The notes beneath the pieces are model-generated. The model saw nothing but the letters and a program-made list of their open reading frames with translations. It had not been told where the DNA came from and searched no databases. Of a DNA stretch of 64,000 nucleotides, positions 1-7,717 are shown one piece after another. The DNA is taken from assembly GCA_018646625.1 (NCBI GenBank), contig JABGUJ010000002.1:164843-228842 (forward strand). The letters run 5' to 3'. This stretch comes from Candidatus Woesearchaeota archaeon (GTDB lineage Archaea; Nanobdellota; Nanobdellia; Woesearchaeales; JABGUJ01). The first letter of the stretch is position 1; the number at the start of each line of letters is the position of its first letter. The position numbers and the translations under genes are program-made.

Positions 1-1
1 T

Positions 2-46
2 TGCGATTACTCCGAATGTAAAGCAACTCAAGTTTTTGCAGGATAA
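2..46 (+). CDS. C-terminal end of a gene truncated by the window edge (CDYSECKATQVFAG*)
   Basis: Open frame from the window edge to TAA at 44-46. Confidence 0.35.
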   Translation, partial: CDYSECKATQVFAG

Positions 47-96
47 ATAGAAAAGACCACACCAAGAAAGGATAAGACCGAAGAGATGATAAAATA

Positions 97-1761
97 ATGG
101 TTACGCCCGATGAGTTTGAAAATAATTTGCTCAATGAAAAGAAGGCAAGATTTCTCGCTGTTGTTAAGAAGACAGCTAATACTTTGAAAGTACCAGTACC
201 AAAAGTTAACTTTGATGGGTGTGAAGATGACAGCGGTGATGAAGAAGCACACATTCATCCTGAGATGTTACTTATTTGCGTATCAGAAAAAAAACTAAAA
301 CAAATGAGTTATGATGACATCGAGCATACTGCAAGTCATGAAGTGACCCATCTAGCAGATACTAAAGACGAGTCAAACCCGCACCATAGTAATGAATTCT
401 ATAAAAGACATCAAGAGACAGTTACATCTGGCTGGAAACCTCCCGCCGGAACTGTGCATATTAACGGTGGCGGATCAACATGCAAAGAGATTGATGACGA
501 GGAAGAAATACCTGTTGATAAAGAGCACTGCAATTATCATCTTTGTGGGAAGAAAGCCAAGCTAAGACAGTGTAAATATTGTGAGAACTATTACTGTGAT
601 GAACATCATGAGCCGTATGAACCTGAATGCGATAGGAAGTTTAAGACACCAACAAGAGAGGATGGTCATCCTTGTGCACCTTATGCAGATGTTATGATTG
701 AGAAGAAGAAGAAAGAGAAAGATAAATATGGGGACGCTCTAGCAAAATTATTAGGAAGAAAGAACCCTAAGAAAAAGCCTATCTATATTGATATTCCTGA
801 GCCAGTACCTCCGCCTAAACCACCAAAAGAACCAACTGAAGATAATTACCGTAATACCTACACATTTTTAACAAAGTTATTTCAGCCCTATATTGCATCT
901 ATTAGCAGTTTAATTAAGGAAATATGTCCCAATAACTACCGCATATCATTTTATGAGAACGGTGTTTGGAAGTCCATGACCACTTCGGCGTTCAGATATA
1001 AATTAAACACATACGGAGAAGAGTTCCAGGAATCTATGGGTGATAAGATAGAAGACAACAAATTACAAGTGTTCCTCTTATCGTTCTTCAAGATGTTAGC
1101 CTCTTTAATAAAATCAGATGTCTTGACTAAACATCAATTATTTACATTAACTAGAGAGTTTCTACAACTTACAGAAAAACGCTTAAAAATCTCAATAAAA
1201 ACAAAGCTCATATCTGAGTTTGAAGCACAAATTAAAGAAATAAAACCACCAACAATCAATCCTATTCCCGGTGGGAGAACTCCTGGTATTTCTAACCCTA
1301 ATCCAACTAAGTACAGTGGATGGGCAGGACCTATCACATTTGTCATTATGCTTGTCGGAATATTCCTATTTTTCACCCTATATCCTTCAGAAGTTAACAT
1401 ACCGGTTAATGTTAGTCCAGTAATTGAAGAAGTTGTTGAAGTGCAAAAGATTATACCAGTTGTAGAAGATGAACCAACGATAAACACATATCGCGATTAT
1501 CTAGATTATCCCAAAGTTTATCACGACCAAGAAATTGAGATGACTGGAACATACATCACACGTGAAGAAGAAAGAGAGAACAAGTTCTATGTAGACAGCT
1601 ATTTACAAGATGATGAGGGAGATACTATCAAACTTAAAGGCACAGAAGGTAGGCAGTTAGAGCAAGGTAAAACTTATAATATCTCTGGCACATTCAAAAA
1701 CTGGCCAACGGGTGCAGGGCTTGATGTGAAAAAGGTGAAAGAAAATGAAAAGGATATTTAG
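97..1761 (+). CDS. Membrane-anchored putative zinc metalloprotease (HEVTH) with AN1-type zinc finger and C-terminal OB-like domain
   Basis: HEVTHLADTKDESNPHHSNEFYKRH (HExxH plus downstream HxxxF); CNYHLCGKKAKLRQCKYCENYYCDEHHEPYEPEC (AN1-like); one TM (GPITFVIMLVGIFLFFTLYP); C-terminal YRDYLDYPKVYHDQEIEMTGTY...ISGTFKNW resembles tRNA_anti/OB. Confidence 0.7.
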   Translation: MVTPDEFENNLLNEKKARFLAVVKKTANTLKVPVPKVNFDGCEDDSGDEEAHIHPEMLLICVSEKKLKQMSYDDIEHTASHEVTHLADTKDESNPHHSNEFYKRHQETVTSGWKPPAGTVHINGGGSTCKEIDDEEEIPVDKEHCNYHLCGKKAKLRQCKYCENYYCDEHHEPYEPECDRKFKTPTREDGHPCAPYADVMIEKKKKEKDKYGDALAKLLGRKNPKKKPIYIDIPEPVPPPKPPKEPTEDNYRNTYTFLTKLFQPYIASISSLIKEICPNNYRISFYENGVWKSMTTSAFRYKLNTYGEEFQESMGDKIEDNKLQVFLLSFFKMLASLIKSDVLTKHQLFTLTREFLQLTEKRLKISIKTKLISEFEAQIKEIKPPTINPIPGGRTPGISNPNPTKYSGWAGPITFVIMLVGIFLFFTLYPSEVNIPVNVSPVIEEVVEVQKIIPVVEDEPTINTYRDYLDYPKVYHDQEIEMTGTYITREEERENKFYVDSYLQDDEGDTIKLKGTEGRQLEQGKTYNISGTFKNWPTGAGLDVKKVKENEKDI

Positions 1762-2707
1762 GCGATTAAAAAAAGCATTAACAGGAAAAGATAAAGACGA
1801 TTTAGAAAAACATCTTGATGATCCTGAATATTTGTTAGCAGCAGGACACTCATTTTTTGAAGACGGTAAACTACCAGAGGCTATTTATTGCCTTATCAAA
1901 GCCGAAAAGATAGATCCAACTAATACTGACATACTAAATCAAATTGTAGCAGTATATAGTCAGACTGAAGGAGATGACAATCTTATGTTTAAAGCTGTAG
2001 AATATGCTGACAAAGTTTTACATCTAGATCCAGACAACTTTCAAGCTCTTAATAACAAGGGTACAGCATTAGAGGCTCTTGGGAAATTTAAGGAGGCCAT
2101 ACGCTGTTATGATCAAGCATTAAAAATCAATCCTAAATATGTTAAAGCATTAAACAACAAAGGCAGGGCATTAAAAGTATTGGGGGAATATGAGGAATCT
2201 ATAAAATACTTCAATAAGGTACTGAAAATAGAACCAGGATACAAAAAGGCATTGTACAATAAGCATAAAGCTTTAGAAAATATGGGTGAACTCGCCAAAT
2301 CAACGATTGTGATGCAGAAATATGTTCAATCAGTAACAGGAGATGAAAGTATTTGTTCTGATAAAGAATTCTTAAAGAAACATAATCAAGAAGCTGCCCC
2401 ATACAAGAAAACTATAATGTTACACAATAGAGCCATGGACCTTATCGAATTACGTAAATATTCTGATGCTTTGAAAAAATTAGATCTGGCCATTAAAGAA
2501 TATAACAAACTTAAAGTTGATAAGAACGAAATTCGAGCTAAAGGGACTTATCTAAATTTAATGAATGATAAAGGAATGGCGTTAATAAAGCTTAAAAATA
2601 TCAAAGAAGCAATACATTGTTTTGATGTTGCTTTGGAGATAGATCCGACCGATGAGACTGTGTTGCGAAATAAAGAAAGCGCTCTAAATCTTCTCGAAGA
2701 AAAATAA
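1745..2707 (+). CDS. TPR-repeat protein
   Basis: Repeated TPR signatures (ALNNKGTALEALGKFKEAIRCYDQALKINPKY); overlaps the upstream gene by 17 nt. Confidence 0.85.
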   Translation: MKRIFRRLKKALTGKDKDDLEKHLDDPEYLLAAGHSFFEDGKLPEAIYCLIKAEKIDPTNTDILNQIVAVYSQTEGDDNLMFKAVEYADKVLHLDPDNFQALNNKGTALEALGKFKEAIRCYDQALKINPKYVKALNNKGRALKVLGEYEESIKYFNKVLKIEPGYKKALYNKHKALENMGELAKSTIVMQKYVQSVTGDESICSDKEFLKKHNQEAAPYKKTIMLHNRAMDLIELRKYSDALKKLDLAIKEYNKLKVDKNEIRAKGTYLNLMNDKGMALIKLKNIKEAIHCFDVALEIDPTDETVLRNKESALNLLEEK

Positions 2708-2740
2708 AAAGGCGACGACTCAGAAGTTAATCGCCACAGA

Positions 2741-3157
2741 TTACAATTTATTCGATAGCTTCTCTTCCCGTTTCATCTCATCATAGGCTTCTTGAAATTC
2801 TTCCCAAAATGGTTTTTCAACAGTAACATTAACATTCTCAGCTCTTACTCTATAGTTCGCACCATGATGTATCTTAAGAAGTTGAATAAGAATATTTGCA
2901 AGTTTAATCTTCATATCTGCGCTATAACATTTTGGTCTTATTTCTTCAATCAGCATTAAGATTTCAATAGCGAAGCAGTCTTTGTCATCTATCAAACTAA
3001 CAATTTTGTTTGAAACTTCATCAGTTAATCCTTTTTTACGTAACTCTCTAAGTCTAGCAGCCATTCGTTTATTTCGACTCCTCACTTTACCCCCCTTAGA
3101 GCCCAATTCTCTTGCTCGTTCCGTGCTTGTTATTGGTATTAAATTATTATTATTCAT
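2741..3157 (-). CDS. Small basic protein with KGG motif (GSKGGKVRSRNKRMAARLRELRKKG), element-associated
   Basis: N-terminal GSKGG-basic segment resembles small phage or terminase-like DNA-binding proteins; function uncertain. Confidence 0.4.
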   Translation of the reverse strand: MNNNNLIPITSTERARELGSKGGKVRSRNKRMAARLRELRKKGLTDEVSNKIVSLIDDKDCFAIEILMLIEEIRPKCYSADMKIKLANILIQLLKIHHGANYRVRAENVNVTVEKPFWEEFQEAYDEMKREEKLSNKL

Positions 3158-3193
3158 ATGTTCAACCTCTATTCGACCTCACACACCTCTATA

Positions 3194-3230
3194 ATAAACT
3201 ATGTAGTTGATTACTAGTTGAATAGTTTAT
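3194..3230. repeat. 9-bp inverted repeat ATAAACTAT-N19-ATAGTTTAT enclosing two TAGTTGA direct repeats
   Basis: Arms 3194-3202 and 3222-3230; TAGTTGA at 3204-3210 and 3215-3221. Confidence 0.75.
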
Positions 3231-4240
3231 ACGACACCTCGGTCTTTGTATTTAGATATTATTCTGTAGATGTAAGTGTCGGAAGTTCCTATTTCTTGCT
3301 TAATTTCTTTTACACTCTTTCCTTGAAAATATCTTGACATTACTTTGAACTCAGTATTATGAGGATCACAGAAGTATTTGAGAAACTCAGTTACTAACTT
3401 GATGTCTGATTCAATAACTCGACCTCTATTATTTAAAATGCAAAGACCACCTAATAACCCCATCATTTTATCCTGTGACCGCGATAATGAGGGAGATAAA
3501 GCAAGATTCTTATAACTCCGAGATAGTTTGATTATCTCCTCGGAAAAGTCGTTAAAATTGCTTATTTCTAGCCTATCTAGTTTTATTTTATCACCAAAGT
3601 CCATACTCTTCCTCTCAGCACTAGTACGTATTAATTCAATCTGTTTATCTTCAGGTATGTGATAAAATATTGGAACAAGTCTCTCACCAAATGTATTATC
3701 CAAGAAAGATGTACGATTTCTCAGATAACTTTCTCTAGTAATATTTGCAATAACATTAATTCTAGACTTGAACACAATTGACGGAGAGTTTCTCTCTGAG
3801 TAGACATATTTTCCTTCAGATAACACTTCGGCCAGACCATTCACTAATCTATCCTTAGTTTGTTTTTTTTTAGTTGAGAATAGAAGTGTTAGATCATTAA
3901 TCATCAATGTCTTGTTATTACATAGTTTTCCTCCTCTGAACTTTTCCATCAGAGAATGCATCGTGAAATCCGATCCAAGATCAACAAATGTGGATGGCTG
4001 AAAGATCAACATAACCTCTATGGAAATTCTGCTTTTGAATTGTCCTGATGGTGCTATAGTTATGTTGGATACAGGGATATAACTACGATTCTTAACTCTC
4101 AAGCTAGCTAAACACGCTGCTTTGATAAGTCCAACGAAGCCAAGAGAATATTTTTTTTCAAAGTATTCGTAGATCTTCTTAGAGATTCTTTGTTCAGGAC
4201 TATCTAACATTTTTATCCTCGTACTGTAAATATCCTTCAA
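3227..4240 (-). CDS. Mobile-element P-loop/AAA-like ATPase with atypical Walker A and C-terminal HTH
   Basis: APSGQFKS in Walker A position, TLMINDLTLLFS as Walker B-like, INVIANIT sensor-like, FGERLVPIFYHIP GER motif; C-terminal GKSVKEIKQEIGTSDTYIYRIISKY HTH. Confidence 0.55.
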   Translation of the reverse strand: MKDIYSTRIKMLDSPEQRISKKIYEYFEKKYSLGFVGLIKAACLASLRVKNRSYIPVSNITIAPSGQFKSRISIEVMLIFQPSTFVDLGSDFTMHSLMEKFRGGKLCNNKTLMINDLTLLFSTKKKQTKDRLVNGLAEVLSEGKYVYSERNSPSIVFKSRINVIANITRESYLRNRTSFLDNTFGERLVPIFYHIPEDKQIELIRTSAERKSMDFGDKIKLDRLEISNFNDFSEEIIKLSRSYKNLALSPSLSRSQDKMMGLLGGLCILNNRGRVIESDIKLVTEFLKYFCDPHNTEFKVMSRYFQGKSVKEIKQEIGTSDTYIYRIISKYKDRGVV

Positions 4241-4634
4241 ACAGTTTAGAGATTGCTAAAGCACCACCTTGTCTGGTACCTGTAAGAATTATAGGAATTC
4301 TGTACTTAACCTGCCATTTTAACATAGTTGAAAGAATAACATTAGGAGGAACGTTAGCATAGTAATTACCATTAATTATATCATAGTAATCTGCTTCGAT
4401 GATTATTGCAAAAAAATCGAATAATAAACCTCGTTCAATTTCCTTGACAAATCGGTCTCTGTCACGAGTTATTGAACAAATCCAATCATCTAAGTTTTTT
4501 CTTTCTACCACACAACTCTTAGGCCATAAAAGGTAATCTCCAGTCGGTAACTTCTCTCGACGGTATTTGATATTAAGTTTATCAAACTCCTCCGAGTAGT
4601 CTCTTTGTTCCCGTGTGTCAATTATTATTTCCAT
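4200..4634 (-). CDS. ERCC4/XPF-type nuclease domain protein
   Basis: MEIIIDTREQ...LPTGDYLL...CVVERKNLDDWICSITRDRDRFVKE; start chosen at the internal Met (4634). Confidence 0.8.
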   Translation of the reverse strand: MEIIIDTREQRDYSEEFDKLNIKYRREKLPTGDYLLWPKSCVVERKNLDDWICSITRDRDRFVKEIERGLLFDFFAIIIEADYYDIINGNYYANVPPNVILSTMLKWQVKYRIPIILTGTRQGGALAISKLFEGYLQYEDKNVR

Positions 4635-4651
4635 TTTTAAAGAAAAGCAGT

Positions 4652-4667
4652 AACCCCTAAAGGGGTT
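4652..4667. other. Perfect hairpin AACCCC-TAAA-GGGGTT at a gene junction
   Basis: 6-bp GC-rich arms; the stop codon of the upstream minus-strand gene (YAVKPL*) lies in the loop. Confidence 0.6.
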
Positions 4668-5121
4668 TAACTGCATAATTTGTTTTGAAGGCTTGTCCAG
4701 TCTTCGTTATCCTTGCCTTGAAACTCTTGTTTCCTAACTTCTCAGCATTCTCGACTAATGACTTAAGAGCCATTATCAATCTCTTCGAGAATGTTTGCAA
4801 AGACCTTTGCACTTCTGTTCCGTTTAGTTCAACCACATCAAACTCAATGCCTTGTTGAGTTTCACCGTTGAAATCTTTCTGTACTTGTTTCCAATTCGTT
4901 AGAACTACATCTGTTGGTTCGTTTTCTTCTAACCTTACAAACTGTCCACTGAATTCACTCCAGTTTATTTCTTCCATTTTTATACCTATTTCCATCGTCG
5001 TTCTTTCCCTCGCATGTATTTTTTTCATCGATTCAGGAACTTTACAACCGTCAGCAATTAGCTCTGACAATTTTACTGATTCCATAGATGACTCTAACCA
5101 AATTAATTCTTCAATTTCCAT
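4657..5121 (-). CDS. Putative ssDNA-binding/OB-like replication accessory protein of the element
   Basis: Upstream of the ERCC4 nuclease; pattern FVRLEENEPTDVVLTNWKQV...SLQTFSKRLIMALKSLVENAEKLGNKSFKARITKTGQAFKTNYAVKPL resembles phage-type SSB-like proteins. Confidence 0.35.
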   Translation of the reverse strand: MEIEELIWLESSMESVKLSELIADGCKVPESMKKIHARERTTMEIGIKMEEINWSEFSGQFVRLEENEPTDVVLTNWKQVQKDFNGETQQGIEFDVVELNGTEVQRSLQTFSKRLIMALKSLVENAEKLGNKSFKARITKTGQAFKTNYAVKPL

Positions 5122-5271
5122 TTTTCAAAAAAACCTAACCCGATCCGAAAATCTTTTCGCAGATAATGCTCCTAACTAATGAACTAGTAGAAACATGTCT
5201 CTTGCGAGATTCGGATAGAAGTTTTTCTCCTTCTTCATCTTTTAGTATTGTCTGAATCCTCATACTAAACT

Positions 5272-5310
5272 GTAGTAGGCATTACTACTTAGTCTTTTGC
5301 GGTCCGCAAA
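5272..5310. promoter_or_regulatory. Two palindromic candidate operators in a divergent intergenic region
   Basis: GTAGTA-GGCAT-TACTAC (5272-5288) and TTTGCGG-T-CCGCAAA (5296-5310) between divergent element genes. Confidence 0.55.
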
Positions 5311-5348
5311 TAAAAACATTTAAGTAGTCATAAGTACCATGTTTTGCC

Positions 5349-5888
5349 ATGATTAAGAAAAAGATAATCCTAAGCGCCAGAAAATACCGATTAGATATTC
5401 CTGGATTAATCATGAAAGGTATGGGTTGGAAAGATGATGTGATTTATATTGCTCCAAATCCTGAAAATAATACACTAATAATCTACAATAAACGAAGAAA
5501 ACCTGCAGGACTTACGGGTTTTCAACTGAATATTGAGAATGCACGTTGGATCAGGAATAAGAAAAAATACAGTCAAGAATTAGCTCTTAATTTATCAGAA
5601 GATGCGAGACGTGCTCTTCACGAGACAGATTGGAACGAAGAGGAAGATGGAGGATATGGGGAGATTGTTCGTTTAGATAATTTTATAGAAGATTTAAGAG
5701 ATGCCATAAAAAATTATCCCGATTCACTTAAAGAATCTCTAAGTGCAGTAGAAATAGCCTACATTAAACATCTAAAAGAATATGTCACCTACTTAGAGAA
5801 AAAAGGCGGTAAAAAACCAGATGGGATCGATGCAATTGAGCGAAAATATGAGGATAAGAATGCCAAGACCAAAGAAGCCAATAAATGA
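5349..5888 (+). CDS. SpoVT/AbrB-like DNA-binding protein with extended C-terminus
   Basis: N-terminal KKKIILSARKYRLDIPGLIMKGMGWKDDVIYIAPNPENNTLIIYNK. Confidence 0.5.
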   Translation: MIKKKIILSARKYRLDIPGLIMKGMGWKDDVIYIAPNPENNTLIIYNKRRKPAGLTGFQLNIENARWIRNKKKYSQELALNLSEDARRALHETDWNEEEDGGYGEIVRLDNFIEDLRDAIKNYPDSLKESLSAVEIAYIKHLKEYVTYLEKKGGKKPDGIDAIERKYEDKNAKTKEANK

Positions 5889-6075
5889 AAAGAAGCAAAA
5901 GGTAACCATCACTTTGAATAAAAGTATGTATAAAAACCTCAAAAAGAGAGGTCTCAACATATCTGGCACAATTGAACAATTGCTCAGAGTGGCTTTATTC
6001 AATGACTACAACCAATCTAAAGATTCAGATAGATACCGGTTGACGGGGGTTCGAATCCTCCTAGGCTCATATTAA
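5848..6075 (+). CDS. Ribbon-helix-helix (CcdA/CopG-like) protein whose C-terminus reads through the tRNA-derived att sequence
   Basis: KKQKVTITLNKSMYKNLKKRGLNISGTIEQLLRVALF; last 12 codons RLTGVRILLGSY overlap the tRNA fragment. Confidence 0.6.
   Translation: MRIRMPRPKKPINEKKQKVTITLNKSMYKNLKKRGLNISGTIEQLLRVALFNDYNQSKDSDRYRLTGVRILLGSY
6045..6069 (+). other. Partial tRNA 3' end (T-stem/loop plus acceptor 3' strand), probable att site
   Basis: GGGGG-TTCGAAT-CCTCC T-arm followed by TAGGCTC-A; no GAGCCTA-type 5' acceptor strand nearby. Confidence 0.75.
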
Positions 6076-6653
6076 TTTTCTAGAATTATACCTTCGCTAA
6101 CTTCGAAGTTTTTCATATTCGGCTTGTAATTGTCCAGATTTCCTTTGAATTTGAACTCTTGGCCTTCTCGTAACGTTAAAAGACTTTCTTTTTCATCGTC
6201 ATCAAAGAATATTACAACATCAGAACCGAGACTCATTGACTTAAAAAATTGTGATGCATCCTTGATGTTTTTCATATCGCCTTGGTGACTTAAATTAATG
6301 TTGGCCATTACGATGTATTGACCCATTACATTCTTATCAACTGTACCCACATAAGCAGTCCACTCTACCAGATTGTTTTCGTATTTAGTTCGCCAAAATT
6401 CCTTTAGTTGAAGATCCGTTCGATCTTCCTTGAAGAACATATTATGTAGTGTTTCAAGAGATTCATTGATTTTTACTTGTTGTTTAACTTCTTCTTGTTT
6501 AGGTTCCGGAAGCGAAAAATTACCTTCTAAGAATTGGTTATAATCAGTAGGCATTCTTCCTGAATCGTATAGCATAAATGCAGCTAAGAGAACTGCAAGA
6601 ATAACTGGTAGAATGATCCAAAGTAAAGTGTGAGACTGCGCTCTTGAAGCCAT
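6072..6653 (-). CDS. Membrane-anchored hypothetical protein with possible OB-like C-terminus
   Basis: N-terminal TM (LLWIILPVILAVLLAAFML); LREGQEFKFKGNLDNYKP near C-terminus. Confidence 0.55.
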   Translation of the reverse strand: MASRAQSHTLLWIILPVILAVLLAAFMLYDSGRMPTDYNQFLEGNFSLPEPKQEEVKQQVKINESLETLHNMFFKEDRTDLQLKEFWRTKYENNLVEWTAYVGTVDKNVMGQYIVMANINLSHQGDMKNIKDASQFFKSMSLGSDVVIFFDDDEKESLLTLREGQEFKFKGNLDNYKPNMKNFEVSEGIILEN

Positions 6654-6698
6654 AGTGGCCTATTGTTAAATTAAGGATTTAAATGTTTCTTTTAAGAA

Positions 6699-7271
6699 TT
6701 AAGCCAAAGTCCCATAAGATAAAGGTACAACCAAAAATAGGAATGCCACAAGTAAAAGAAAACTTACAGATAACACTATAGCTGAAAGAAATTTATGTTC
6801 CTCTTTCCAAATATACATTGTGGAAACAGCAATTATAAGCATAAGAGAAATATAGAGTATTGATATCCCGCCTGAAATCAAAAACAAGCCTACACCCATA
6901 GGAAAAATATCAATTGCCGTTAAGAATATCATTATAACAGACGCCACCCAAATATTTCCTAAAACTAGAAGTGACTTGTAACCTGCCTTCATAATAAGTA
7001 ATCCAGTAAAGAATAGAAGTCCGTAAGTGAATATGTACGATAGTATTAGTGCAGGCAATAAAAATATTAGTCCTCCCGAACCAATAAATAAAGATAATGG
7101 CGTTCCAACAGAAATAAGAATTGCGGGAAATAAAGATGCAAATAATGAAGCCTTAGCCCATACTTTGGTTTTGTTTTCCAACTCATCTGAATGTTCTATC
7201 AAAAAATAATGCCTAAAAATAAATATCATGTAAACGACAAAAATCCAAGTTAGTAAATGCCACATGAACAT
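6699..7271 (-). CDS. Multi-pass membrane protein of unknown function
   Basis: Multiple hydrophobic segments. Confidence 0.65.
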   Translation of the reverse strand: MFMWHLLTWIFVVYMIFIFRHYFLIEHSDELENKTKVWAKASLFASLFPAILISVGTPLSLFIGSGGLIFLLPALILSYIFTYGLLFFTGLLIMKAGYKSLLVLGNIWVASVIMIFLTAIDIFPMGVGLFLISGGISILYISLMLIIAVSTMYIWKEEHKFLSAIVLSVSFLLLVAFLFLVVPLSYGTLA

Positions 7272-7309
7272 ATAATAATAGTCGCAGGCGTAGTTTTTAA
7301 GTATTTCTT

Positions 7310-7714
7310 TTAAGAATTCTCAATATTTACTTCGAATCCAACTTCTTGAAATGCCTTTATTGCAAGATCTAAGTGTTCTTCCCTAATTAACGCATAATCT
7401 TTTGAGAATGTTGAAACTAATAAAATGTTTTGTCCTTTGTCTGCAATTGTTTTTGATATCTTTGCCAAGAACCCAGGCGCTAAGAAAGGTATTGAAACTT
7501 TGAATTCAAACAACTTAAACCACTTAACTTCTTTTTCATATTTGGTGTCTTTTATATTCGCTTCTTCAGTTATAATTGTTGTTTCGTCTTTGTCTTTGCT
7601 TATTAGAAAATGATTTCTTATGTTTGTGTCTTCTCCTTTAAGGTATGCGTATCTTCCTGCAAGTACAGTCACAGGGCTTGATTTGATCACTTCGTCTAGT
7701 GTTGTTTCCGTCAT
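7310..7714 (-). CDS. ACT-domain protein (CASTOR/DUF-type)
   Basis: WFKLFEFKVSIPFLAPGFLAKISKTIADKGQNILLVSTFSKDYALIREEHLDLAIKAFQEVGFEV. Confidence 0.7.
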   Translation of the reverse strand: MTETTLDEVIKSSPVTVLAGRYAYLKGEDTNIRNHFLISKDKDETTIITEEANIKDTKYEKEVKWFKLFEFKVSIPFLAPGFLAKISKTIADKGQNILLVSTFSKDYALIREEHLDLAIKAFQEVGFEVNIENS

Positions 7715-7717
7715 AAT

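Larger units (their letters stand above)
1..6069. mobile_element. Right-hand part of an integrated element (plasmid, virus or ICE-like); left end lies outside the window
   Basis: Ends at an isolated tRNA 3' fragment; gene content (ERCC4 nuclease, P-loop ATPase, small KGG protein, AbrB/RHH regulators) is accessory and unlike the housekeeping genes to the right. No integrase seen in the window. Confidence 0.65.

Noticed and set aside
2711-2735. GGCGA...TCGCC stem between convergent genes as a terminator
   Set aside because: Only 5 bp with a 15-nt loop and no T-tract; too weak to claim.
6041-6069. A trans-spliced split tRNA 3' half gene, as known in Nanoarchaeum
   Set aside because: No GC-rich pairing leader or bulge-helix-bulge-like sequence upstream; the fragment lies inside the 3' end of an ORF at the edge of accessory genes, so an att remnant is more likely.
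5349-6075. AbrB-like/RHH pair as a classical toxin-antitoxin module
   Set aside because: Both proteins look like DNA-binding regulators or antitoxins; no toxin-like partner is recognisable in the window.
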